A DNA stretch of 30,765 nucleotides from 4572-123 sp002084545 (GTDB lineage Bacteria > Desulfobacterota > Desulfobacteria > Desulfobacterales > 4572-123): assembly GCA_029939715.1 (NCBI GenBank), contig JAOZSJ010000037.1, forward strand, positions 1 to 30,765. Direction: 5' to 3'. Below are positions 1 through 7,532 of the stretch, one piece after another (the stretch's first letter is position 1; the number at the start of each line of letters is the position of its first letter). The notes below the pieces were generated by a model. The model was not told the origin of the DNA. It worked only from the letters and a program-made list of their open reading frames with translations, and ran no database searches. The position numbers and the translations under genes are program-made.

Positions 1-177
1 TTTGCCCCAGGCCACGATACGATGCCATTCGGTACGCTCCTGCATCTCTCCGCTGGTTTTGTCTTTCCATTTTTCCGAAGTAGCTATAGTAAAATTTGCA
101 ACCGCCATACCGCTGGCTGTGTAACGAATTTCAGGGTCCCTTCCAAGCCTGCCCACCAGAATTGCCTTATTGATCAA
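1..177 (-). CDS. ssb: Single-stranded DNA-binding protein, N-terminal part (runs off the window)
   Basis: The protein binds single-stranded DNA during replication, recombination and repair. The first 59 codons are visible. They begin L/M-INKAILVGRLGRDPEIRY and continue through SGMAVANFTIATS to RTEWHRIVAWGK, the classic N-terminal strands of the SSB OB-fold. The C-terminal tail lies beyond position 1. The start is a TTG at 175-177. I chose it because a strong Shine-Dalgarno sequence (GGAGGTGA read on the minus strand, about 181-188) sits just upstream and because bacterial SSBs usually begin at this INKxxLVGRLG segment. A good promoter-like pair lies further upstream (228-256). The gene is divergent from the phosphoesterase gene at 336. 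The family call is very secure; the start codon is fairly secure. Confidence 0.95.
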   Translation of the reverse strand, partial: MINKAILVGRLGRDPEIRYTASGMAVANFTIATSEKWKDKTSGEMQERTEWHRIVAWGK

Positions 178-227
178 TTTTCACCTCCATATTTCCAAGC
201 GATGATTAATAAATTGTTTTTCTTAAA

Positions 228-256
228 ATTTTATGCAAGAATTTAACAAATTGCAA
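228..256 (-). promoter_or_regulatory. Candidate sigma-70 promoter for ssb
   Basis: On the minus strand TTGCAA (251-256) is followed after exactly 17 bases by TAAAAT (228-233). These match the -35 and -10 consensus at 4/6 and 5/6. The predicted transcript would start about 45 bases upstream of the ssb TTG. No expression evidence is available. Confidence 0.5.
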
Positions 257-335
257 CTCAAATCTGGCCGGAAGGTTCCGCCCGCAGACAGCCAAAGCCG
301 TCCGGTGGAAAAAAACAGGCGGGAAATAAAAAGAA

Positions 336-821
336 ATGGCTGAAAAACCGACAGGTTCCGATTCACATCTAATAGGCGTTGTTTCAGATACTCACGGCAG
401 ATTACCCGGTGATGTACTCACGGCCTTTAAAGGCGTTGACATGATCATACATGCCGGCGATATCGACAGGCCTGCCATTCTTGAAACCCTGGGAAAAATC
501 GCCCCGGTTGCAGCGGTGCGGGGAAACATGGATCGCGGGCCCTGGGCTGACAAACTTCCCCTGACCGAAGTTGTCGAGATCGGCCGGACTATACTTTATG
601 TACTCCACGACCCCTGTACACTTGACCTGGAACCTGATGCCTCCGGATTCAGCGCCGTTATCAGCGGGCATACCCATCGGCCTGCCCTTGAAACAAAAAA
701 CGGTGTACTTTTTCTGAATCCGGGAAGCGCGGTAATGCCGCGTTTCAACACACCGCCTTGTGTTGCGCTGATTCGTATACACAATGGCTCACTGGAGCCG
801 CAATTTATTGAGCTTTCGTAA
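336..821 (+). CDS. YfcE/MJ0936-type metallophosphoesterase
   Basis: This is a small cytoplasmic metal-dependent phosphodiesterase of 161 residues, close to the usual length of the family. The calcineurin-like metal ligands are visible in order: D18-x-H20 in VSDTHG, D42 in HAGDID, N64 and D66 in RGNMD, H91, and the pair H112/H114 in SGHTHRP, followed by the family motif NPGS near residue 128. Family members such as E. coli YfcE hydrolyse phosphodiester model substrates, but the natural substrate is usually unknown and cannot be read here. There is no signal peptide. The Shine-Dalgarno sequence is weak (GGGAAATAAAAAGAA before the ATG). The gene starts divergently from ssb and is separated from the next gene by a stretch with nested inverted repeats. 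Confidence 0.9.
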   Translation: MAEKPTGSDSHLIGVVSDTHGRLPGDVLTAFKGVDMIIHAGDIDRPAILETLGKIAPVAAVRGNMDRGPWADKLPLTEVVEIGRTILYVLHDPCTLDLEPDASGFSAVISGHTHRPALETKNGVLFLNPGSAVMPRFNTPPCVALIRIHNGSLEPQFIELS

Positions 822-838
822 TACGAAGAACCGTTCGT

Positions 839-894
839 GGTTGTTGTCGGTTCACGGTTTTTTCAACCGGAAACCGATAACTGCAAACCGTGAA
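839..894. repeat. Nested inverted repeats between the phosphoesterase and yihY-like genes
   Basis: TTCACGGTTT (851-860) is repeated inverted as AAACCGTGAA (885-894). TCGGTT (847-852) pairs with AACCGA (872-877), and GGTTG (839-843) with CAACC (864-868). The arms overlap, so they could form mutually exclusive stems. No T-run follows the right arm, so this is not a simple terminator. The function is unknown. Confidence 0.45.
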
Positions 895-956
895 CAGCTA
901 AGAATATTTCAATTATAGCCAGGATGCTTCGTATGAAAAATTCCGGGGGTAAATCA

Positions 957-2282
957 ATGAAAAAAATCAAGCCTCTGATATTCGACATCACGGATTTTTT
1001 CCAGACCGGCATATGGAAAATGAAAATTGATGAACTGCCGTGTATCAAGGCGCTTTTCATACGTATGACCCGCGTCATCACCCTGGCCCTGCGTGGTTTT
1101 GTCCGGGACAGATGCAGCTTGAGAGCTTCGGCCCTGACGCTGTATTCGCTGTTGTCCATTGTGCCGGTGGCGGCCATGGCCTTTGGTATCGCCAAGGGGT
1201 TCGGATTTGAAAAACGGCTGCAGGAATTGCTCCTGAAAGAGTTATCCGGCCATCAGGAAGTGGCTGTGCGGATCATTGATTTTGCCAATTCCATGCTCGA
1301 AAATACCCGTGGCGGCATTATTGCCGGCATAGGTGTAGTTTTTCTTTTGTGGACCGTCATCAAAGTTCTGGGTAATATTGAAAGCGCCTTTAACCACATA
1401 TGGAACGTAAAGGTATCACGAACCTTTCTTCGAAAAATAAGTGATTATCTCTCCATTATGCTGATCTGTCCCGTTCTCGTCATCATATCCAGCAGCGCCA
1501 CCGTCTTTATCACCACCCAGATCACAGCGATAACAACAAGCATTACACTGCCGGGCATATTCAATGATCTGATATTTTTTGTTCTGCGACTGGTACCCTA
1601 CTGGTTGATCTGGATACTGCTGACATTTGTTTACCTGCTGATGCCCAATACACGGGTACGATTCAAATCCGGGCTTATCGCAGGCGTTGCGGCAGGGACC
1701 GTCTTTCAGATCCTGCAGCTTGGCTATATCTATTTCCAGGTGGGCGTTACTAAATTCAACGCTATCTACGGCAGTTTTGCAGCGCTGCCCCTTTTCCTGA
1801 TATGGCTCCAGATGAGCTGGCTGATCGTCCTTGGGGGTGCGGAAGTATCCTGTGCCCACCAGACAATGAATCAGTACGAGTTCGAGCCTGACTTTCCCGA
1901 TATCAGCGCACGGCTGAACAAACTGCTGGCTCTGCGGATCGCCCATCTTATCATTACGCGATTTGCCGATGGAAAGCCGCCTTTGACCGCCGACCAGGTT
2001 TCCAAAACACTTAAACTCCCAATCCGTCAGGTGCGGCACCTGCTCGAAGAACTCACTAAAGGCCGTATTCTTTCCACAACCGGAAATGCGCCTGCCTTTC
2101 AACCGGCAATGGATATACAGAGAATAAGCATTAATCACATTCTCAATGCACTGGAGAACCGGGGAAACGATGCTCTGCCGCCCTTTCATGAGAAAGCACT
2201 TGCCTCCTTTTCCCAGGCCCTGCATCAGTTCAACGTCCTGATCGATGCATCGCCTGCCAACCGGCTTTTAAAGGACATATAA
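957..2282 (+). CDS. YihY/BrkB family inner-membrane protein
   Basis: The product is 441 residues from the chosen start. The family hallmarks are present: a charged N-terminus, then SLRASALTLYSLLSIVPVAAMAFG, several hydrophobic segments through the middle (about six membrane spans) and the conserved region around FNAIYGSFAALPLFLIWLQMSWLI. The last about 130 residues look like a soluble winged-helix-like tail (TADQVSKTLKLPIRQVRHLL), as seen in longer members. The family was once annotated as ribonuclease BN, which is now considered wrong; its role is not firmly known. I chose the ATG at 957 because GGGGGT lies 6 bases upstream and MKKIK is a natural N-terminus. An in-frame ATG at 924 is the alternative. 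The stop is followed 10 bases later by the DUF4126 gene, so the two are probably co-transcribed. Confidence 0.9.
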   Translation: MKKIKPLIFDITDFFQTGIWKMKIDELPCIKALFIRMTRVITLALRGFVRDRCSLRASALTLYSLLSIVPVAAMAFGIAKGFGFEKRLQELLLKELSGHQEVAVRIIDFANSMLENTRGGIIAGIGVVFLLWTVIKVLGNIESAFNHIWNVKVSRTFLRKISDYLSIMLICPVLVIISSSATVFITTQITAITTSITLPGIFNDLIFFVLRLVPYWLIWILLTFVYLLMPNTRVRFKSGLIAGVAAGTVFQILQLGYIYFQVGVTKFNAIYGSFAALPLFLIWLQMSWLIVLGGAEVSCAHQTMNQYEFEPDFPDISARLNKLLALRIAHLIITRFADGKPPLTADQVSKTLKLPIRQVRHLLEELTKGRILSTTGNAPAFQPAMDIQRISINHILNALENRGNDALPPFHEKALASFSQALHQFNVLIDASPANRLLKDI

Positions 2283-2292
2283 GGATACTATC

Positions 2293-2982
2293 ATGGAACA
2301 GCTTGACCATATTTCACAGATCATCGCCCTGAGCATGGGCGCTGCCTGGGCCAGCGGAATCAACCTTTATGCCGCGATCCTGGTGCTCGGCCTGCTGGGG
2401 GGAAGCGGCAACATGGCCCTGCCGCCCGACCTGCATATACTCACCAACCCAATTGTTCTTGGTGCTGCCGGCATCATGTATCTGGTGGAGTTTTTTGCCG
2501 ACAAGGTGCCTGCGGTGGACACGAGCTGGGATACAGTGCATACATTTATCCGTATTCCGGCCGGTGCCCTCCTGGCTGCCGGTGCTGTCGGCGACATCAA
2601 TCCGGCCCTGGCTCTGGCTGCAGGCATCGTTGGCGGAGGCATTGCCGCGGGAACCCATGCCACCAAATCCGGCACACGGGTCCTGATCAACACCTCGCCG
2701 GAACCCTTTTCAAACTGGGCGGTATCCATTGGCGAGGACGTTGCCGTCATCGCCGGCCTGTGGGTTGCCCTTCAGCACCCGTTATTGTTTATACTGCTGC
2801 TTATCTGCTTTGTCCTGCTCATGATCTGGCTGCTCCCCAGGCTCTGGCGCGGTATCAAAAAAGTATTCCGGAGCATTGCAGGACTCTTTGGCCGAAAAGA
2901 GCCGAAAGTTGTTATGGAACCCGATACCGGGCTAAAACCTGAAATAACACAACTCATTCAGGACTCGACAAAAACTGAATAA
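2293..2982 (+). CDS. DUF4126 family membrane protein
   Basis: This 229-residue, very hydrophobic protein matches the DUF4126 pattern: SGINLYAAILVLGLLG near the N-terminus, EFFADKVPAVDTSWDTVHTFIRIPAGALLA in the middle, then GGGIAAGTHATKSGTRVLINTSPEPFSNW. A strongly hydrophobic helix near residues 155-180 is followed by a basic cytoplasmic-looking tail. No biochemical function is established for the family. The start is supported by AAGGA overlapping the stop of the upstream YihY-like gene, which indicates coupling to it. The downstream gap holds the cobalamin riboswitch of the next gene, and no obvious terminator separates the two. Confidence 0.85.
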   Translation: MEQLDHISQIIALSMGAAWASGINLYAAILVLGLLGGSGNMALPPDLHILTNPIVLGAAGIMYLVEFFADKVPAVDTSWDTVHTFIRIPAGALLAAGAVGDINPALALAAGIVGGGIAAGTHATKSGTRVLINTSPEPFSNWAVSIGEDVAVIAGLWVALQHPLLFILLLICFVLLMIWLLPRLWRGIKKVFRSIAGLFGRKEPKVVMEPDTGLKPEITQLIQDSTKTE

Positions 2983-3024
2983 AAAAAGATTTGATTTTTT
3001 TTCATAATGATGTATTGAGTGAAC

Positions 3025-3205
3025 ATATTTGTTGTGGTGCCGCCTATCGGAAACGGGCGGTGAAAAGGGAATACGGTGAAAATCCGTAACGTTGGACCGG
3101 CGCTGTAAGCAGGGACCGGTGCTGTGAAAGGCCACTGCCGTAAAAAGGCGGGAAGGCGCGGCACAGGGATGATCTGCAAGTCAGAAGACCTGCCAGAGCA
3201 AATCA
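3025..3205 (+). promoter_or_regulatory. Cobalamin (adenosylcobalamin-type) riboswitch
   Basis: The conserved elements occur in the correct order: GGTGCC (3036-3041), GGGAATACGGTGAAAATCCG (from about 3068), the CGCTGTAAGC-type B12-box core near 3102-3110, GCCACTG near 3131, GGGAAGGCG near 3151, and the 3' segment AAGTCAGAAGACCTGCC ending near 3195. A closing P1 stem can form between ATTTG (3027-3031) and CAAAT (3199-3203). A second ATTTG at 3212-3216 could compete for the same CAAAT. The next elements are an intrinsic terminator (3228-3267) and cobT, so ligand binding probably represses cobT by premature termination. The aptamer is secure; the switching model is inferred. Confidence 0.95.
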
Positions 3206-3227
3206 TCGGAAATTTGTCCACAATATT

Positions 3228-3267
3228 CCGTGTTGCAGACTTTTACGCTGCAACACGGTTTTTTTTT
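3228..3267 (+). terminator. Riboswitch-linked intrinsic terminator
   Basis: A perfect 11-bp stem, CCGTGTTGCAG (3228-3238) with CTGCAACACGG (3248-3258), has a 9-base loop and is followed directly by nine T residues. It lies between the cobalamin aptamer and the cobT start, which makes it the likely expression platform. Confidence 0.92.
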
Positions 3268-3308
3268 GGCAAAAGTACAGGACTTTATCAATACAACAAA
3301 GGAGAACA

Positions 3309-4391
3309 ATGCCCATGAAAACACTGGAAAATGCAATCCAAAACATCAGCGAACCTGACGGAAAAATGGTTGAGGCAGCCCGGAAACGCCTTCGTGAACA
3401 GGCCCGGCCGGCAGGGTGTCTGGGACTGTTAGAGGATGTCGGCGCCAGACTTGCCGGGATCTTCGGCACCCTTGACGTACGACTGCTAAACAAGGTCATC
3501 GTTACCTGTGCCGGGGATCATGGAATCTGTGCCGAAGGGGTAAGCCTCTTTCCGTCGGATGTTACTCCCCAGATGGTCTACAATTTTGTAAACGGCGGAG
3601 CATCCATCAATGTCCTTGCCCGGCATGCCGGTGCCAGGGTTGAGGTGGCCGATCTGGGCGTGGCCGTCGACTTTGAGTCCGAACTGCCGATCTTTCATAA
3701 AAAAATCAAAAAAGGCACCGACAACTTTGCCAGAGGGCCGGCCATGACAAGGGATGAAGCAGTCGGAAGCATAGAGGCCGGCATCGAAATCGTCGATGAA
3801 CTGACGGCCAAAAGCCCGGTTCATCTGCTGGGCACCGGGGATATGGGTATCGGTAATACCACCCCGTCCACAGCCATAATTGCCGTATACTCGAAACTGC
3901 CGGTGGCCGACCTGACAGGCAGGGGAACCGGCCTGGATGATGAGGGACTTAAACTGAAAATTACCACCATTGAAAAGGGGCTGGCCGTGAACAGTCCGGA
4001 TATTTCTGATCCTCTGGATGTGCTGTCAAAAGTTGGCGGATTTGAAATCGGAGGACTGGCAGGTCTGGTGATCGGGGCTGCAAGCCACGGCATCCCGGTG
4101 GTCTGTGACGGGTTTATCTCCACGGCCGGGGCTCTGCTGGCCTGCAAGCTGGCGCCAAAGGCCCGTGATTTCCTGTTTGCCAGCCATAACTCCGTTGAAG
4201 TGGGACACCGCTGTATGCTGGAGCACATGAACCTTGTCCCCCTGCTCGACCTGGGATTCCGGCTCGGTGAAGGCACCGGTGCGGCCCTGGCCATGGAGCT
4301 CATCGATGCGGCCACCCGGATTCTGTGCGATATTAAAACGTTTGAGGAAGTTGCAATCGCCGATGCGCAGAGGGCTTACGATATTCCGTAA
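3309..4391 (+). CDS. cobT: Nicotinate-nucleotide--dimethylbenzimidazole phosphoribosyltransferase
   Basis: CobT makes alpha-ribazole 5'-phosphate from nicotinate mononucleotide and a lower-ligand base such as 5,6-dimethylbenzimidazole, a late step of cobalamin assembly. The 360 residues match the usual length. Recognisable segments are CAGDHGICAEGVS (residues 67-79), GTGDMGIGNTTPSTAI (175-190) and GFRLGEGTGAALAMEL (315-330). In the last of these E320 corresponds to the catalytic glutamate (E317 in the Salmonella enzyme). GGAG at 3301-3304 lies 4 bases before the ATG at 3309 and 10 before a second in-frame ATG at 3315, so the exact start is uncertain by two codons. The gene stands alone behind a cobalamin riboswitch. 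No other cob genes are in view. It converges on dppF. Confidence 0.96.
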   Translation: MPMKTLENAIQNISEPDGKMVEAARKRLREQARPAGCLGLLEDVGARLAGIFGTLDVRLLNKVIVTCAGDHGICAEGVSLFPSDVTPQMVYNFVNGGASINVLARHAGARVEVADLGVAVDFESELPIFHKKIKKGTDNFARGPAMTRDEAVGSIEAGIEIVDELTAKSPVHLLGTGDMGIGNTTPSTAIIAVYSKLPVADLTGRGTGLDDEGLKLKITTIEKGLAVNSPDISDPLDVLSKVGGFEIGGLAGLVIGAASHGIPVVCDGFISTAGALLACKLAPKARDFLFASHNSVEVGHRCMLEHMNLVPLLDLGFRLGEGTGAALAMELIDAATRILCDIKTFEEVAIADAQRAYDIP

Positions 4392-4395
4392 CCGT
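4375..4395. repeat. Left copy of a 21-bp direct repeat at the end of cobT
   Basis: GCTTACGATATTCCGTAACCG at 4375-4395 matches GCTTACGATATTCGGTAATCG at 4549-4569 at 19 of 21 positions. This copy contains the cobT stop codon. The repeat core is itself nearly palindromic (TTACG...CGTAA), so it provides a TAA stop when read on either strand. Confidence 0.7.
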
Positions 4396-4446
4396 TCACG
4401 GACAATATCGCCGTATAAAATGTAAATTACACGTAATCCCCCGGGT

Positions 4447-4554
4447 GTAAGCGTTTGCAGGGTGCCGCAGATGCAAGGCGGCGGGTACGCAGACGTACTA
4501 ATGTACTTCAAGTGCCCGCCAACGCAGCAGGTGCGGTGCCCTGTGAACGCTTAC
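4447..4554. repeat. 108-bp imperfect palindrome between cobT and dppF
   Basis: Two arms of about 52 bases surround the loop TAAT. The outer ends GTAAGCGTT (4447-4455) and AACGCTTAC (4546-4554) match perfectly. Inside, CAGGG/CCCTG, CCGCA/TGCGG, GGCGGG/CCCGCC and GTAC/GTAC also pair, with mismatches between them. Overall arm identity is about 70%. The right end overlaps the dppF stop codon. There is no protein-coding capacity. It could be a REP-like or MITE-like repeat, or serve as a bidirectional terminator for the two convergent operons. Confidence 0.75.
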
Positions 4555-4569
4555 GATATTCGGTAATCG
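4549..4569. repeat. Right copy of the 21-bp direct repeat at the end of dppF
   Basis: This copy matches 4375-4395 at 19 of 21 positions. It encodes, on the minus strand, the last residues of DppF and its TAA stop. Its first six bases are shared with the right end of the palindrome. Confidence 0.7.
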
Positions 4570-5555
4570 GTGCCGGCCCGGAAGCAGTCTGTGAAATGGC
4601 CGGCACCGATTTTTCGAAGTTCAGGTTCCTTTTTGCGGCAGAAATCCCTGACAAACGGACAGCGCGTATGGAAACGGCAGCCGGGAGGTGGATCTATCGG
4701 GCTGGGCACGTCGCCTTTCAAAAGTATTCTTTTTTGCTTTTTTTCCGGATCCGGAATGGGCGATGCCGAAAGTAAAGCCTGGGTATAGGGATGCTGAGGC
4801 GATTTATAAAGATCCCTGCTGTCGGCCAATTCCACTATTTTCCCCAGGTACATGACCGCCACCCTGTCGCTGACATGCTCAACAACGCTCAAATCGTGGG
4901 AGATAAAAAGATATGTCAGCCCGAATTCCTCCTGCAGATCTTTCAGCAGGTTAATCACCTGGGCCTGGATGGAAACATCCAGCGCGGATACAGCCTCATC
5001 ACATACGATCAGCTCAGGATTCAGGGCCAGTGCCCGCGCCACACCGATCCGCTGCCGCTGCCCGCCTGAAAACTGGTGCGGATACCGGCGCATATGCTCC
5101 TTTCTTAAACCCACCACCTGCAGCAGATCCAGAACACGTTTTTCCCGCTGCTTGCGGTTTTTCATGCCGTGGACCAGAAGCGGTTCGCCGATGATATAGG
5201 AGATGGTTTTACGGGGATTCAGGGAAGAAAAGGGGTCCTGGAAAATAATCTGCATCTTCCTGCGCAGAGCGCGCATCTGTTCCTTGTTGTATGCAAGGAT
5301 GTTTTCACCTTCAAAATAAACCGTTCCGGAAGTGGGCTCCTCCAGACGCAGCAGATTTCTTCCAAGAGTGGTCTTACCGCAACCTGATTCGCCCACCAGG
5401 CCCAGGGTCTCTCCGCGTCTGATGCCCAGACTGACACCATCCACGGCCTTGACCGAGGCAAGCTCTTTCATCATTACCCCGCCAAGAATGGGATAATATT
5501 TCACCAGATTATCTATCCTGACCAGCATCTTTTGTGTTTTTTCAGCATCAGGCAT
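4551..5555 (-). CDS. dppF: Dipeptide/oligopeptide ABC transporter ATP-binding protein DppF/OppF
   Basis: This is one of two ATPases that power the peptide importer at the cytoplasmic face of the membrane; 334 residues is typical. Visible motifs are Walker A GESGCGKTT (55-63), a Q-loop in IIFQDPF, signature SGGQ (163-166), Walker B LIVCDE (182-187) and the H-loop histidine H220. The C-terminal oligopeptide-transporter extension holds four cysteines (C293, C299, C306, C324) in the spacing C-X5-C-X6-C-X17-C, also present in DppD. The start overlaps the dppD end by 8 bases and has no strong ribosome binding site, which suggests translational coupling. It is the last gene of the operon, and its stop lies inside the repeat element at 4549-4569. 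Peptide specificity cannot be read from the ATPase. Confidence 0.94.
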   Translation of the reverse strand: MPDAEKTQKMLVRIDNLVKYYPILGGVMMKELASVKAVDGVSLGIRRGETLGLVGESGCGKTTLGRNLLRLEEPTSGTVYFEGENILAYNKEQMRALRRKMQIIFQDPFSSLNPRKTISYIIGEPLLVHGMKNRKQREKRVLDLLQVVGLRKEHMRRYPHQFSGGQRQRIGVARALALNPELIVCDEAVSALDVSIQAQVINLLKDLQEEFGLTYLFISHDLSVVEHVSDRVAVMYLGKIVELADSRDLYKSPQHPYTQALLSASPIPDPEKKQKRILLKGDVPSPIDPPPGCRFHTRCPFVRDFCRKKEPELRKIGAGHFTDCFRAGTDYRIS

Positions 5556-6525
5556 ATTTTAAACACCGTACTTTATGATTTTTGTTCACTTCAACTATTT
5601 CAGGCTTGATTTTACGGCAATCGGCAAAAGCATCCGGGCATCGATCACTGAAAAGACACCCCTTTGGCAGATCAAACAATGACGGCACGGTACCTGAAAT
5701 GGTTTTTAATCGCCCCCCTTTATTTTCACGCCCGAGCACCGGTATCGATTCCATTAACCCGATCGTATATGGATGAAGAGGATCGGCGAAAAGGGACCGC
5801 ACATCGGCAAACTCCATAATCTTACCGGCATACATGACGGCCACGTTCTGGGCCATTTCGGCGATAACTCCCAGATCATGTGTAATAAAAAGGATTGAGG
5901 CCCCTGTTTCCGCCTTGAGATTATTCATCAAATCGAGAATTTGGGCCTGGATGGTTACATCCAGCGCAGTCGTTGGTTCATCGGCGATCATCAATTTTGG
6001 ACTGCAGGCCAGGGCCATGGCGATCATCACACGCTGACGCATGCCGCCGCTCATCTGGTGGGGATAATCGGTCAACCGGGTTTCAGGATCCGGGATCCCC
6101 ACCAGTTGAAACATCTCGATGACCCGGTTACGCGTCTCGGCATTCGACAGTCGCTGGTGCAGTTGAATCACTTCACCCACCTGATCACCAACCGGAAAAA
6201 CCGGATTAAGAGAAGTCATGGGTTCCTGGAAAATCATGGAAATCCGGTTGCCTCTGATCTTGCGCATGCGGGCCTCAGAGAAACTCAGCAGATCTTCCCC
6301 ATTGAAGATGATCCGACCCGAGGCAATTCGCCCCGGCGGTATGGGGATAAGCTGAATAATGGAATGCGCCGTAACACTCTTGCCGCAGCCGGATTCTCCC
6401 ACCAGTCCCAGCGTCTTGCCGGGCTCAATGGAGAAACTGACGTCATCCACTGCACGGGCCACCTGTCCCCTGACGTCAAAAAATGTTTTCAGGTTTTTTA
6501 TCTCAAGCAGATTTTCGATGGTCAT
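5548..6525 (-). CDS. dppD: Dipeptide/oligopeptide ABC transporter ATP-binding protein DppD/OppD
   Basis: This is the second ATPase of the peptide importer, 325 residues from the chosen ATG. It shows Walker A GESGCGKS (43-50), Q-loop MIFQEPMTSLNP, signature SGGMR (159-163), Walker B LMIADE (178-183) and the H-loop in ITHDLG. The C-terminal region has C290, C296, C303 and C321 with the same C-X5-C-X6-C-X17-C spacing as DppF. Iron-sulfur clusters have been reported in this region of some Dpp/Opp ATPases; a cluster here is inference. The start is ambiguous. The ATG at 6525 has AGGAG only one base away, while an in-frame TTG at 6537 directly follows GGGGTGA. A 74-base gap separates it from dppC. 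Confidence 0.93.
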   Translation of the reverse strand: MTIENLLEIKNLKTFFDVRGQVARAVDDVSFSIEPGKTLGLVGESGCGKSVTAHSIIQLIPIPPGRIASGRIIFNGEDLLSFSEARMRKIRGNRISMIFQEPMTSLNPVFPVGDQVGEVIQLHQRLSNAETRNRVIEMFQLVGIPDPETRLTDYPHQMSGGMRQRVMIAMALACSPKLMIADEPTTALDVTIQAQILDLMNNLKAETGASILFITHDLGVIAEMAQNVAVMYAGKIMEFADVRSLFADPLHPYTIGLMESIPVLGRENKGGRLKTISGTVPSLFDLPKGCLFSDRCPDAFADCRKIKPEIVEVNKNHKVRCLKYA

Positions 6526-6611
6526 ACTCCTATCCAATCACCCCAACCCGGATAACCCGATGCTGTTGAAAAAGGCCCGCGCCGCAAATAACATTAAGAT
6601 ACTACGCGGCT

Positions 6612-7523
6612 TTAATCCCTCAACCGTGGATCCAGAGCATCTCTCAATCCGTCTCCTAGAAGATTAAAGCCCAGGACCGCCAGAAGAATTGCAATACCCG
6701 GAAAGGTCATTACCCACGAAGCTCTTAGAATCAGAGATCGGCTGCTGGCTATCATGGCGCCCCATTCCGGGGTGGGCGGCTGGGCGCCAAGGCCAAGAAA
6801 ACTAAGGGCTGCCGCGTCCAGGATCGCGGAAGCAAAGCTCAGCGTGGTCTGGACAATCAACGGTCCCAGGCAGTTGGGTAAAATATTGACGAAAATAATC
6901 CGCCAGTCCCTGGCGCCGATCGATTTTGCGGCCAGGACATAATCCTTTTCGCTTTCCTCCAGAACGCTGCCACGCACAATCCGGGCAAAACGCGGCACGT
7001 ATGTAATCCCGATTGCAATCATGGCATTACGCAGGCTCGGCCCGAGATAGGCCACCACCACAATGGCCAGCAAAATATAGGGAAAAGAGAGAAGAATATC
7101 CATCAGGCGCATGATGACGTTATCCAGCGTACCCTTGTAATAACCTGAAATAGCACCGATCAGGGTCCCGAAGAAAAAAGCGATACCCACTGAAAATACA
7201 GCCACCAGCAGGGATACACGGGCGCCATATATAATCCGTGACAAAATGTCGCGCCCCAGATCATCCGTACCGAGAATATTCCTGGATGATCCACCCTCCG
7301 CCCATATCGGGGGTTTAAGCTGATCATACAAGGATGCATCCACGGGATCATGAGGGCTCAGGGAAGGTGCAAAAATCGCAGCTAAAACGAATATAATCAC
7401 AATCACAAGACCGACAACAGCGATTTTATTACGCCAGAGTTGACTCATCTGGTCCAGCATCGGATGCCGGTCTTCAGGATTTTTTATTGATTTTTCCTTG
7501 CTCATAAATTTTTCACTGTTCAC
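6612..7523 (-). CDS. dppC: Dipeptide/oligopeptide ABC transporter permease DppC
   Basis: This is the second membrane-spanning subunit of the importer, 303 residues. A soluble N-terminus is followed by a first hydrophobic helix (KIAVVGLVIVIIFVLAAIFA) and the DppC-typical periplasmic segment containing LGTDDLGRDILSRIIYGARVS. Further membrane spans follow, and the cytoplasmic EAA-type loop near YVLAAKSIGARDWRIIFVNILPN contacts the ATPases. The reading frame opens with GTG at 7523, preceded by AGGAT. An ATG at 7505 is a possible alternative start. It begins only 9 bases after the dppB stop, consistent with one transcript for dppABCDF. Confidence 0.94.
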   Translation of the reverse strand: MNSEKFMSKEKSIKNPEDRHPMLDQMSQLWRNKIAVVGLVIVIIFVLAAIFAPSLSPHDPVDASLYDQLKPPIWAEGGSSRNILGTDDLGRDILSRIIYGARVSLLVAVFSVGIAFFFGTLIGAISGYYKGTLDNVIMRLMDILLSFPYILLAIVVVAYLGPSLRNAMIAIGITYVPRFARIVRGSVLEESEKDYVLAAKSIGARDWRIIFVNILPNCLGPLIVQTTLSFASAILDAAALSFLGLGAQPPTPEWGAMIASSRSLILRASWVMTFPGIAILLAVLGFNLLGDGLRDALDPRLRD

Positions 7524-7532
7524 TATCCTGCC

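Noticed and set aside
22..246. 74-codon plus-strand open frame at the left edge
   Set aside because: It is antisense to ssb and extends through its promoter region; no family resemblance.
1416..2225. 269-codon open frame opposite the yihY-like gene
   Set aside because: It lies entirely inside a recognisable membrane-protein gene on the other strand, and its translation shows no domain.
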